Shown: piece after piece, positions 35,701 to 44,107 of the stretch
Layout: each line of letters begins with the position of its first letter
Numbering within the stretch: the stretch's first letter is position 1
Source of the DNA: JBAXAM01 sp964213355
GTDB lineage: Bacteria > Pseudomonadota > Gammaproteobacteria > UBA9339
Assembly: GCA_964213355.1 (NCBI GenBank)
Contig: CAXOVY010000030.1
Location: 248,001-312,000, forward strand
Length of the DNA: 64,000 bases
Direction: 5' to 3'
Made by a program: the position numbers and the translations under genes
Notes under the pieces: generated by a model
What the model was told of the DNA's origin: nothing
The model's database searches: none
What the model saw: the letters and a program-made list of their open reading frames with translations, nothing else

Positions 35701-36279
35701 CATGTGCTTGCAAGTGGTAGAAATATAAAGGTGCTTGTGTTAGATACAGAAGTATATTCTAATACCGGGGGGCAAGCGTCAAAAGCCACGCCACGTGGAG
35801 CGGTGGGTAAATTTGCAGCTGGTGGCAAACTAACAGCGAAAAAAGATTTGGGGTTAATGTTTATGACTTATGGCAATATTTATGTTGCCAATATTTCAAT
35901 TGGGGCTAATCCCACGCAAGCGATCAAGGCTTTTCAAGAAGCGGAAAGTTACGACGGGCCAGCAATTGTAATTGCTTATAGTCATTGCCTTGCTCATGGA
36001 ATTGATATGCAGCATGGAATGGAGCAGCAAAAACTTGCAGTACAATGTGGTTATTGGCCGCTATATCGCTACAATCCAGATCGAGCCAAAGATGGTTTGA
36101 ACCCATTGCAATTAGATTCGGAAAAAACCAATGTTGGTTTCAGCGAATATATTAAAAATGAAAATCGCTATCAGATTTTGATGCGTACCAAACCAGAAGC
36201 TGCAAACCATCTGATACGGTTGGCGGAAGAAGATATTAATAGAAGGTGGAAGATTTACAATGCATTGCAAAAAATTTGA
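32740..36279 (+). CDS. nifJ: Pyruvate:ferredoxin (flavodoxin) oxidoreductase
   Basis: 1179 residues, the full single-chain length. It oxidises pyruvate with CoA to acetyl-CoA and CO2, passing electrons to ferredoxin or flavodoxin. The N-terminal pyrimidine-binding domain ([11 protein letters not shown]) is followed by the CoA-binding region. Two 4Fe-4S motifs have cysteines at 695, 698, 701, 705 and 751, 754, 757, 761. A further set of cluster cysteines lies in [12 protein letters not shown]. The TPP-binding motif is [21 protein letters not shown]. It is the first gene of an operon with pta and ackA, consistent with ATP generation from pyruvate under low oxygen. Confidence 0.96.
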   Translation: [1179 protein letters not shown]

Positions 36280-36288
36280 GGGTAATTT

Positions 36289-37194
36289 ATGACTGAACAT
36301 CCGAAATTAGAGGTACTGTTTCAAAAGGCAAAAAATTTAAATCCAATTACGGCTGCGGTAATTTGTCCAGAATCTGTTGTGGCACTCGAGGGAGCGATTC
36401 TTGCTGCAGAGCAAAAAAGTATTATTCCTATTTTAATTGGCGAAGGTAATAAGATTAAAAAAATTGCTCAAGAAATAGGCAAAGATATTTCTGGCTATCA
36501 ATTAATGGACGTATCCGAAGAAGATGCGTCCAATCAAGCAGTCAAATTAGTACAAAATGGATCGGTTCAATTAATCATAAAAGGTAGCTTACACTCGGAT
36601 GAATTTATGCGTTTGATCGTTCGTCGCGAAGGTGGTATGCGCACCGATCATCGTATGTCTCATTGCTTAGTGTGCGATGTTCCTGCCTATAAAAAATTAT
36701 TTATTCTAACTGATGCGGCACTTAATACTTTTCCTACTTTTGCCGAAAAAAAAGATATTATCCAAAATGCAATTAATTTGGCAATCAAACTTGGTATTGC
36801 CATACCAAAAGTCGCACTTCTTTCCGCGGTTGAAAATATTAATCCTCGTATTCCAACAACAGCTGAATGGGCAGAGTTAACTAAATTAGCTGCCGAAGGC
36901 GCAATAACTGGCGGCATTGTTGAAGGACCGCTTTCGTTTGATTTGGCTGTTTCCGAGGAGTCTGTCAAAACTAAAAATCTTAAATCTCGAGTTGGTGGCG
37001 ATGCTGATATTTTAGTAGTACCAAATATTGAAGTCGGCAATATTTTGATGAAAACACTAGATTACTTTGCAGATGCCTTAAGCCTCGGTGTTGTTTTAGG
37101 AGCAAAAGTCCCGATAGTTTTAACTAGTCGTTCAGCTAGTGCTGTTTCACGCGCGGGATCATGTATGCTCGCAAAATTTATCCAAAACAACTAA
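36289..37194 (+). CDS. Phosphate acetyl/butyryltransferase (PTA_PTB family)
   Basis: 301 residues, the size of the short phosphotransacetylase/phosphobutyryltransferase proteins. Typical blocks are IIKGSLHSDEFMRLIVRREGGMRT, ITGGIVEGPLSFDLAVS and LVVPNIEVGNILMKTLDYF. It swaps the CoA of an acyl-CoA for phosphate. Placed between nifJ and ackA, acetyl-CoA is the likely substrate, giving acetyl phosphate; a butyryl preference cannot be excluded. It starts 9 bases after nifJ and ends 4 bases before ackA. Confidence 0.9.
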   Translation: MTEHPKLEVLFQKAKNLNPITAAVICPESVVALEGAILAAEQKSIIPILIGEGNKIKKIAQEIGKDISGYQLMDVSEEDASNQAVKLVQNGSVQLIIKGSLHSDEFMRLIVRREGGMRTDHRMSHCLVCDVPAYKKLFILTDAALNTFPTFAEKKDIIQNAINLAIKLGIAIPKVALLSAVENINPRIPTTAEWAELTKLAAEGAITGGIVEGPLSFDLAVSEESVKTKNLKSRVGGDADILVVPNIEVGNILMKTLDYFADALSLGVVLGAKVPIVLTSRSASAVSRAGSCMLAKFIQNN

Positions 37195-37198
37195 AGCT

Positions 37199-38401
37199 AT
37201 GCAGGCAATCCTCACTTTAAATTCTGGTTCTTCATCTATTAAATTTGCTGTTTTTACGTGCGAGGATAAAAAACCGGCTAAGGCTTATAGCGGATTCGTA
37301 GATCATATAACCACTACTGAGCCGTATTTAAAAATAAAAGATTCTGCTGCTATTGTTGTTTGTGAAAAAGAATTACAGGTTCCAGAACATGTTGATGCGT
37401 ACGAAATTGCCATCAATACAATTTTGGAGGAGTTACAAAAAATCGGAATTAAAATAGTTGCTGCAGGTCATAGGGTAGTCCATGGTGCGATGAAATATCG
37501 CAGTGCAACTATCGTTGATGATGAGGTTCTCAATTTTCTTGAGAGACTCAGTTCGCTTGCGCCATTGCATCAGCCATATAATCTCAGGGGTATTGAAATT
37601 TTACGTACGAAGCACCCTGATCTTTTACAAGTTGCGTGTTTTGATACAGCTTTTCATACTACTTGCAATGAACTGACGCAATTATTTGCTATCCCTAAAT
37701 GGCTTACCGAAGAAGGGGTGCGTCGCTATGGTTTTCATGGTCTTTCCTACGAGTATGTGGTTTCTCAGTTTAATAAATATTTGCCACAAGAAAAAGCAGA
37801 CGGCAAAATTATTATTATGCATTTGGGTCAAGGCGCAAGCATGTGTGGTGTGGTAAATCATAAAAGTTTTGCCGTATCAGTGGGCTTTTCTGCGCTTGAT
37901 GGTTTACCTATGGGGACGCGCAGCGGTAGTTTTGATCCAGGAGCCATACTTTATTTGATGCAAGCTTATCAAATGGATCATAAGCGTTTAGAAAGATTGT
38001 TTTATAAAGAGTCTGGGTTGCTAGGGATTTCTGGTATTAGCTCTGATATGCGTGTACTTTTAAATTCAGATAGTCCGGATGCTAGACTTGCAATTGATTT
38101 GTTTGCTTATCGTGTTGGTAGTTGGGTTGGAATGCTTGCTGCTGAGATGCAAGGGTTAGATGGTTTGGTTTTTACTGCTGGTATTGGTGAAAATGCTCCA
38201 GCGATTCGTGAAAAAATCTGTGAGCGAGCCGCTTGGCTTGGTGCAAAAATTGATCAAAGAAAAAATCTAAAAAACTCTGTTTGTATTAACTGCTCTGACA
38301 GCAAACTCTCAATTCATGTTATTCCTACTGACGAAGAGCTGATGATTGCAGCACATACTTTTAGAGTTTGTTCGCAGCAGCTGGTCGTAATTAGCAATTA
38401 G
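37199..38401 (+). CDS. ackA: Acetate kinase
   Basis: 400 residues (E. coli 400) from the ATG at 37199; the open frame upstream overlaps the pta end and is not used. ILTLNSGSSSIKFAVF at the N terminus, VAGHRVVHG, the catalytic region RYGFHGLSYEYV and GLDGLVFTAGIGENAP are intact. It makes ATP and acetate from acetyl phosphate, completing the pyruvate-to-acetate route with the two genes upstream. Confidence 0.95.
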   Translation: MQAILTLNSGSSSIKFAVFTCEDKKPAKAYSGFVDHITTTEPYLKIKDSAAIVVCEKELQVPEHVDAYEIAINTILEELQKIGIKIVAAGHRVVHGAMKYRSATIVDDEVLNFLERLSSLAPLHQPYNLRGIEILRTKHPDLLQVACFDTAFHTTCNELTQLFAIPKWLTEEGVRRYGFHGLSYEYVVSQFNKYLPQEKADGKIIIMHLGQGASMCGVVNHKSFAVSVGFSALDGLPMGTRSGSFDPGAILYLMQAYQMDHKRLERLFYKESGLLGISGISSDMRVLLNSDSPDARLAIDLFAYRVGSWVGMLAAEMQGLDGLVFTAGIGENAPAIREKICERAAWLGAKIDQRKNLKNSVCINCSDSKLSIHVIPTDEELMIAAHTFRVCSQQLVVISN

Positions 38402-38411
38402 CACGAAATGG

Positions 38412-38468
38412 TTATGTTACCAACAATAGAAAAGTGCTGCTCCTGCTACCGCTACCGCCGCCCCACAC
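38412..38468 (-). pseudogene. Possible 3' remnant of the gene hit by IS21
   Basis: Read on the minus strand, the 57 bases next to the IS translate as VWGGGSGSRSSTFLLLVT then a stop. This Gly/Ser-rich stretch followed by hydrophobic residues resembles the end of a secreted protein. It is in the same orientation as the truncated protease gene on the other side of the IS. It may be the tail of that gene after an IS-linked deletion, but it is too short to prove. Confidence 0.2.
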
Positions 38469-38552
38469 TGTCAATTTGCATCGAAATTTGACCCCCTAGT
38501 TGCATCGAAAATTGACCCCTCTGCCACGAGCTAAAAACTTCACTTTTACTGA

Positions 38553-39287
38553 TCAATTTTTTGTTGTTTTTCCCTCCCTCAATCTCCAGCTTTTATCACC
38601 AGTTTCTAAGATCAAACAGTGGTGAGTAAATCTGTCAATTATCGCCTTAGTGGCTTTTATGTTACCAAAGATATCTGGCCATTCGTTGAATGCTAGATGA
38701 GTGGTTATTATTGTCGATACTTTTTCATAAAGATTAGAAAACAGTTCAAATAATAGAGGGCTGGCCTTTGGATCAATCGGCAAATAGCCTAGCTCATCAA
38801 TTACAACAAGATCGAACCTTTGTAGCTTTGCCATAAATGCTGTTTCGTAGTTGTGAGACTGCGCTTTTATTAGATCTCTTGCTAGCTCAGCAAACTTATA
38901 AAACCGTATACGATAACTATTTTGTAATGCTAAGTAAGCAAGTCCAATCGCTAAATGGCTCTTTCCCGCACCACTGCCACCAATGATTAAAATATTGTAG
39001 TGGTCTTTTATAAATTTCATGCTTTTAGCATTGTCTAACGTTTCTATTTTAATTGGTAAACCTGTTGGGTCGAAGTTATCTATAGACTTCATTTGTGGTA
39101 ATTTAGCTAATCCTAATTTGTACATAAAAGATCTTGTTTGTCGATAAGATGCTTCGCTTTTAAGCATAGATAGAAGCATTTGTGGCCACTCTTCTTGTGA
39201 TTTTAAATCAATCATGTCATCAAAATATTGCAGCATCCCTTTTAATCCAAGAGCCCCAAATTGTTCTTTGATATTTTCATGCGACAT
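38553..39287 (-). CDS. istB: IS21-family helper ATPase IstB
   Basis: 244 residues from the ATG at 39287, which has AGGAGG 7 bases upstream. It is an AAA+ ATPase of the DnaC/IstB type: Walker A GGSGAGKSHLAIGLAY and Walker B LVVIDELGYLP are present, and KATKAIIDRFTHHC lies near the end. It helps IstA choose and engage target DNA. The gene looks complete and overlaps the end of the original istA frame. Confidence 0.9.
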   Translation of the reverse strand: MSHENIKEQFGALGLKGMLQYFDDMIDLKSQEEWPQMLLSMLKSEASYRQTRSFMYKLGLAKLPQMKSIDNFDPTGLPIKIETLDNAKSMKFIKDHYNILIIGGSGAGKSHLAIGLAYLALQNSYRIRFYKFAELARDLIKAQSHNYETAFMAKLQRFDLVVIDELGYLPIDPKASPLLFELFSNLYEKVSTIITTHLAFNEWPDIFGNIKATKAIIDRFTHHCLILETGDKSWRLREGKTTKN

Positions 39288-39531
39288 AGATTGCCTCCTG
39301 AGATACAAGCTGATTGCTTAAAAAAGCATCGTTATAACAACATATATCTTCGCTTGGCGCTTCTATTAAATGCAGCTGTCGTTCTTCTATTTTTTCTTTT
39401 GGAGTTGCTGGAGTCAGATATTGTATGACAAAATCTGCATTACTTACTCCTATTTTTAAAGCATTTGTACACGCTTCATCAACTTTATTTAAGCCATGTT
39501 TTGATACTTGTAATAAAATTTTAATAACCGG

Positions 39532-39596
39532 AGTGACGCTAATTTAAGCCCATTATGGCACATCCCTGCTACCATAATGCTAAAATTAGCGTCACT
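39532..39596. repeat. 65-bp hairpin within the istA insert
   Basis: AGTGACGCTAATTT (39532-39545) and its exact complement (39583-39596) close a hairpin. An inner pair CATTATGG/CCATAATG and a ~13-base loop lie within it. The stop codon that ends the truncated IstA lies in its right arm. It resembles a small palindromic or attachment-type element. Confidence 0.85.
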
Positions 39597-39738
39597 GTTT
39601 GAGTTGCCGCGGACGTCCTGCGGCTGGGAAACGCCACAATGACTGGTCGCCGTCGGTCTTCACTCGCAAAAGCGGCTCGCTCTCGACGGCTACCGCGGGC
39701 TTCTCGCCATCGCTTCGCTCTCCCTGGCTCGGCGATTG
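39597..39738. other. GC-rich foreign segment inside istA
   Basis: About 140 bp with clearly higher GC than the rest of the window, containing GGACGTCC and other short palindromes (CCGC...GCGG). It separates the istA body from the 65-bp hairpin, and together they form the ~207-bp insert. Its origin is not recognised. Confidence 0.6.
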
Positions 39739-41082
39739 TTTGTCACCATCTTCATGTGCTCTAAGATTATTTTGCATACTTATAAATGATGGTGGTAATT
39801 TTAAAAGCTTAAAAGGAGCGCCATTTCTTAATGCTCCAGGTTTGCGCTCAAGCGCTGGTATATAGTGCCACGGATCGTAAATTTTCTTTTTTTTCTCGAA
39901 ACAACGCTCATGCTCACCTATTGTTTTTCCTTTGAATACTATAATAATTTTGTTGGTATAAGCTCTAACATCGGCAACTTCACCAACGTAATCGCAATCT
40001 ACACTATACATATTGGTGTCGTAGTTTATTAAGCTGTATGATGAAACTACCGAAGGCTCAAGTTTATAAGCGTCAAATTGGTTGCGGTATTCTAGCAAAC
40101 TTGGTTTCTCATCTTGATATACATCCCATACTTTTCGTCCGTTTAATTCTGGATGATTTGTTTTTTGAGCCCATTCTATGCATTCACCGAGAAGCTGTTC
40201 ATTCAGTTCTTCTAAATAATTAATACAACGAAGTGGAGTAAAAAAATTTCTACGCCCAGTGTTAACTTGGCATTCTACCTGACCCTTTTCCCAACCAGAA
40301 GCTGGTGTGCATGCAATCGGTTCAAATAAATAATGAGAAGCCATTTCAGAAAAGCGTGAATTAAATTTACGGTCTTTGCCAACAAATACTTTGTTAACAG
40401 CAGTCTTCATGTTGTCAAATATGCCTTTTTTTGTAGTTCCTCCAAAAAATTGAAAGGCTTTATTGTGGGCATCAAAAACCATTTCCATTTGCTCATTTCT
40501 GTAGACAACAATTAAAAACATACGGCTGTAGCACAGTCGTATATGTGCAACCTTAACTCGCGTTAATATACCTTGTAACTCAATCTCTTCTGTACTCCAG
40601 TCAAACTGAAATGCTTCTCCTGGAGCAAACTCCAGTGGTATAAAAACCTTTTTTCCATCAGAATGATTATTACGTCTCCAATCGGTAGTAAATCTATTTA
40701 TGGTTGAATAGCTCCCCTTGAAACCATTGCTGCAAAGCGTTTGGTATAATTTTTTTGCTGTATATCTTAAACGCAACGGCTGCTTAATATTTTTTTCTAA
40801 CATGCTTGTTAGCTGATCTTTGAATTCTCCCATTATTGGTAACGTTTGTTTATCCCTCACGTAAGTCTTTGATGTTTTGTCGTCTCGGATAACTTTCTTT
40901 ACCGTATTTTTTGATAAATTCAATTCACGAGCTATCGTTTTTATCCCCTTGTTTTGTACATAATACAGCCGCCTTATTTTCGCAATTGTTTCCACTATTA
41001 TCATCCTCTTTTATCCTCTTAAAATTAGTTAAAATTTTAAGAGTAAATTTAGTAATTAGAGGGGTCAATTTTCGGTGCAACT

Positions 41083-41625
41083 TTATGCTCTAGAGGGGTC
41101 AATTTTACATGGAAATTGACAGCTATAGCTATTAAGCGTGTTCCACGCATTAACAAAATTATCTCCATTCCATGTTGGTTGTGCTGCAAATTCACCCAAA
41201 TTTGTCATGTCCCACTGATAGGTGGGATTTACGGCTGGCACAGATAATGCTTTTGATCTTTTATCTTCCTCGATATATTCAACACTATTATCTTGTTTAA
41301 CGGTACTGATAAACTGCTCAGTTTGTTTTTCATCTAAGTATTTGCTTAAAATAATAACATGCGCGCCGGTAGCTAAAGGATGCGAGTCTCTTGCTTGAAC
41401 CCCTGGAATCCCGACTGCTTTTGACAAGGTATCTATCTTTTCGTTTGATATTTTCTCCATCATCTCTGTTTTGGCTTTATTTTCATCGGCGCCACCATGT
41501 GCCAATAAAAAAGAGGTTTGAGATTCGTTCGGTTTATACTTTATAATGAATCTATTTGTTGCTATTGCCGACACGTATAAACCGCACGCAAAAATCATTA
41601 AGCATGTTTTTATAAATGCTTTCAC
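41083..41625 (-). pseudogene. Subtilisin-type protease propeptide, truncated by IS21
   Basis: It starts at a GTG with GGAGG upstream. A signal peptide (MKAFIKTCLMIFACGLYVSAIA) is followed by an inhibitor-I9-like propeptide (NRFIIKYKPNESQTSF ... LATGAHVIILSKYL ... VEYIEEDKRSK). The first residues of a mature S8 domain come next (VNPTYQWDMTNLGEFAAQPTWNGDNFVNAWNTL). The native sequence ends at 41122, where the IS21 begins, and the last 13 residues are IS sequence. No catalytic Asp/His/Ser domain remains. It may still make a secreted propeptide able to inhibit a related protease. Confidence 0.7.
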
Positions 41626-41647
41626 AAACTAACTAACCTCCGTATTA

Positions 41648-42085
41648 TTAAATTTCCAGCACCTTATACATTAATTGGAGTTTATGGTTGGCCATTGATG
41701 ATGCTTTTGATCTTTTATCTTCCACGATATACTCAACACTGGTATCTTGTTTAACGGTACTGATAAACTGCTCAGTTTGTTTTTCATCTAATTGGTTGCT
41801 TAAAATAATAACATGCGCGCCGGTAGCTAAAGGATGCGATTCTTTTGCTTGAACCCCTGGGATCCCGACTGCTTTTGACAAGGCATCTATCTTTTCGTTT
41901 GATATTTTCTCCATCATCTGCGCTCTGATCTCTGCTTCGGCTTTCTTTTTATCAACCGCCGCTTCTAAAAAAGAGGTTTGAGATTCGCTTGGTTTGTACT
42001 TTATAATAAATCTGTTTGCTGCCATTGCCGACATGCATAAACAGCACGCAAGGATTGTCAAACTTATTTTTGTGAATGCTTTCAT
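41648..42085 (-). pseudogene. Second, shorter propeptide-only copy (S8 protease remnant)
   Basis: 145 residues from the ATG at 42085 (GGAG upstream); the longer frame to 42208 has no support. It has a signal peptide and the same I9-like propeptide as the neighbour at 41083-41625, which it matches closely (LATGAHVIILSNQLDEKQTEQFISTVKQDTSVEYI). After DKRSKASS the frame shifts relative to the neighbour: the homologous VPAVNP sequence lies in another frame and soon meets a stop. It is a tandem duplicate that has lost its protease domain, or a stand-alone inhibitor. Confidence 0.6.
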
Positions 42086-42204
42086 AAAACAATCTCCATA
42101 GATAATTATAGTTCTCTGATACTGTAATACCAGCATTTTAATACAACAGCAAAATATTACTTTAAAACTAATCCGGGCATATGGTATGCGATGAGTATAA
42201 GGCG

Positions 42205-43497
42205 TCAATATCTGTAATTTTCCATCTTAAAAGGACCATCGATGTTGATGCCTAAATATTTAGCCTGATCCGTAGTTAACTTTGTCAAATGTGCATCAAC
42301 CTTAGTTAAGTGTAATCTTGCTACCTTTTCATCTAAAATTTTGGGTAAACAATAAACTTTATTTTCATAGTTGTTTTTATTTTGCCATAATTCAATTTGT
42401 GCTAAAACTTGATTGGTGAAGGAACTAGACATTACAAAACTCGGATGCCCTGCCGCACAACCTAAATTTACTAGTCTTCCTTCAGCCAATATAACCAATC
42501 TTTTACCATCAGGAAAATGCACAACATCGACTTGTGGTTTAATATTTTCCCATTTGTATTTACGAATTGCAGCAATATCAATTTCAGCATCGAAATGTCC
42601 AATATTGCAAACAACAGCAAGATCTTTCATTTTAAGCATGTGTTTATGCGTAATTACTTTCATATTGCCAGTTGTCGTAACAAAAATATCTCCTATGCTT
42701 GCTGCTTCTTCCATCGTCACAACTTTATATCCTTCCATAGCAGCTTGTAGTGCACAAATTGGATCGATTTCTGTAACACAAATATTTGCACCAAGCCCTC
42801 TGAGTGATTGTGCGCAACCTTTACCCACATCACCATAACCTAAAACTACAGCCGTTTTACCGGCAATCATTACACCAGTAGCACGTTTAATACCATCAAC
42901 TAAGGATTCGCGACATCCGTATAAATTATCAAATTTTGATTTGGTAACTGAATCATTAACGTTAATTGCTGGAATCTTTAAAGTGTTTTTATTCATCATT
43001 TCATAGAGACGATGAACTCCAGTAGTAGTTTCTTCAGAAACGCCTCGAATCTTTGGTAAAAGTTCAGGAAATTTATCATGAACTATTTGGGTCAAATCGC
43101 CGCCATCATCAACCAATAAATTTGGCTGCCAATTTTTTGCGCCAAATAATACTTGTTCAATGCACCACCAATATTCTTTTTCGGTTTCGCCCTTCCAAGC
43201 AAACACAGGAATGCCCATTGCGGCGATTGCAGCAGCTGCATGATCTTGGGTGGAAAAAATATTGCAGGAACACCAACGAACTTCTGCGCCTAGTTTAACA
43301 AGAGTTTCGATTAATACCGCGGTTTGGATTGTCATATGTATACAACCAGCAATACGAGCGCCAGTGAGGGGTTTTTGGTTTTTATACTCTTTTAGCAATG
43401 CCATTAGTCCCGGCATTTCATTGTGGGTGATATCAATCTCCTTGCGTCCCCAAGTAGACAAGTTTATATCTTTAACTTTGTAGTCGGTATGTTTCAT
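42205..43497 (-). CDS. ahcY: Adenosylhomocysteinase
   Basis: 430 residues. It splits S-adenosylhomocysteine into adenosine and homocysteine, clearing the product of methyltransferases. NAD-binding GYGDVGKG (about 213-220), the substrate-site NVNDSVTKSKFDNLYGCRESLVDGI and the C-terminal DGPFKMENYRY are intact. CSCNIFSTQDHAAAAI near residue 75 is diagnostic. Its ATG overlaps the stop of the upstream LRR gene (ATGA), so the two are translationally coupled. Many gammaproteobacteria use Pfs/LuxS instead. Confidence 0.95.
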   Translation of the reverse strand: MKHTDYKVKDINLSTWGRKEIDITHNEMPGLMALLKEYKNQKPLTGARIAGCIHMTIQTAVLIETLVKLGAEVRWCSCNIFSTQDHAAAAIAAMGIPVFAWKGETEKEYWWCIEQVLFGAKNWQPNLLVDDGGDLTQIVHDKFPELLPKIRGVSEETTTGVHRLYEMMNKNTLKIPAINVNDSVTKSKFDNLYGCRESLVDGIKRATGVMIAGKTAVVLGYGDVGKGCAQSLRGLGANICVTEIDPICALQAAMEGYKVVTMEEAASIGDIFVTTTGNMKVITHKHMLKMKDLAVVCNIGHFDAEIDIAAIRKYKWENIKPQVDVVHFPDGKRLVILAEGRLVNLGCAAGHPSFVMSSSFTNQVLAQIELWQNKNNYENKVYCLPKILDEKVARLHLTKVDAHLTKLTTDQAKYLGINIDGPFKMENYRY

Positions 43498-44066
43498 AAC
43501 AAACAGCGCTCCGCATTTTGCTTTATGTGTTGCTGCACAGCTTCCATCTTAGCAGGGGATATTTTGTTGCCTACAATTGTAATTTCTAACAGACGAGGGT
43601 TTGCCAAAAAGTATCGAACGCTTTGATCTGTCAATCCATTTTCATGGACGAATAGTGACACAAGTGTTTTATTATCACTCAAAATTCTCAGGGCGCTATC
43701 ACTAAAACTGTTTCCAGCTACATTTAAGGATGAGATGGGTGATCTTAACAACGCTTCTATGCCTCTATCTCCTATATCATTAATTGAAACATCTACCATT
43801 TTAATGCTACTGTTAGATAAGCCAGAGGCTAATACTATAGCACCATCATCTTTTATATCATTATCACACAAAACCAGTAAGGATAGGCTGGTGTTTGTTG
43901 TTAGAGCATTGGCGAGCTCTTGCATATCACGCGAATTTAGTTGCAGATATTGCGAACTTAAATTTAGCTCCGTTAAAGTTGGGTCATTGGCCGATATACG
44001 GTCTAAAAGTTCTTTTGGTATAGACATAGAATTTACTCCATCATTCATATTGCAACTATCACACAT
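43494..44066 (-). CDS. Leucine-rich-repeat protein (RNase-inhibitor type)
   Basis: 190 residues with no signal peptide. From about residue 28 it has LRRs of the ribonuclease-inhibitor kind: LTELNLSSQYL, LSLLVLCDNDIKDDGA, IKMVDVSINDIGDRG, ISSLNVAGNSFSDSA, LVSLFVHENGLTDQS, LLEITIVGNKIS. Such arrays are protein-binding and common among effectors of intracellular bacteria, but no secretion signal can be read here. It shares a 4-base ATGA overlap with ahcY, an odd pairing. An alternative start is the internal methionine 14. Confidence 0.75.
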   Translation of the reverse strand: MCDSCNMNDGVNSMSIPKELLDRISANDPTLTELNLSSQYLQLNSRDMQELANALTTNTSLSLLVLCDNDIKDDGAIVLASGLSNSSIKMVDVSINDIGDRGIEALLRSPISSLNVAGNSFSDSALRILSDNKTLVSLFVHENGLTDQSVRYFLANPRLLEITIVGNKISPAKMEAVQQHIKQNAERCLL

Positions 44067-44107
44067 GACAAGAAACTAAAAGTACCAGACTTTTTGCACC
44101 AATAGTA

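Larger units (their letters stand above)
39277..41004 (-). pseudogene. istA: IS21-family transposase IstA, interrupted by a GC-rich insert
   Basis: The intact part (41004 to about 39739) has a helix-turn-helix (GIKTIARELNLSKNTVKKVI) and DDE catalytic residues in FQFDWSTEEIE, GIFDNMKTAV and GWEKGQVECQV. After HEDGDK the frame runs into foreign sequence and stops at 39592. The original C-terminal region resumes in the same frame after the insert (VIKILLQVSKHGLNKVDEAC ... to the stop at 39277). The insert length is a multiple of three, but the insert carries stop codons. The product would lack its last ~85 native residues, so this copy is probably not autonomous. Confidence 0.85.
38469..41121 (-). 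mobile_element. IS21-family insertion sequence, damaged (2653 bp)
   Basis: The ends are TGTCAATTT at 38469 and its complement AAATTGACA ending at 41121. Each has internal repeats of the ATTGACCCC type, as in IS21-family multiple-end sites. It encodes IstA and IstB on the minus strand. IstA is broken by a ~207-bp insertion (39532-39738). The flanks (CCCCACAC left, GCTATAGC right) show no direct repeat, so the original target duplication has been lost, probably with a deletion. The right end lies inside a protease-like gene. Confidence 0.85.

Noticed and set aside
39599..39865. 88-codon plus-strand frame in the GC-rich insert
   Set aside because: It spans the junction between the insert and istA antisense DNA, so it cannot be an inherited gene, and it has no ribosome-binding site.
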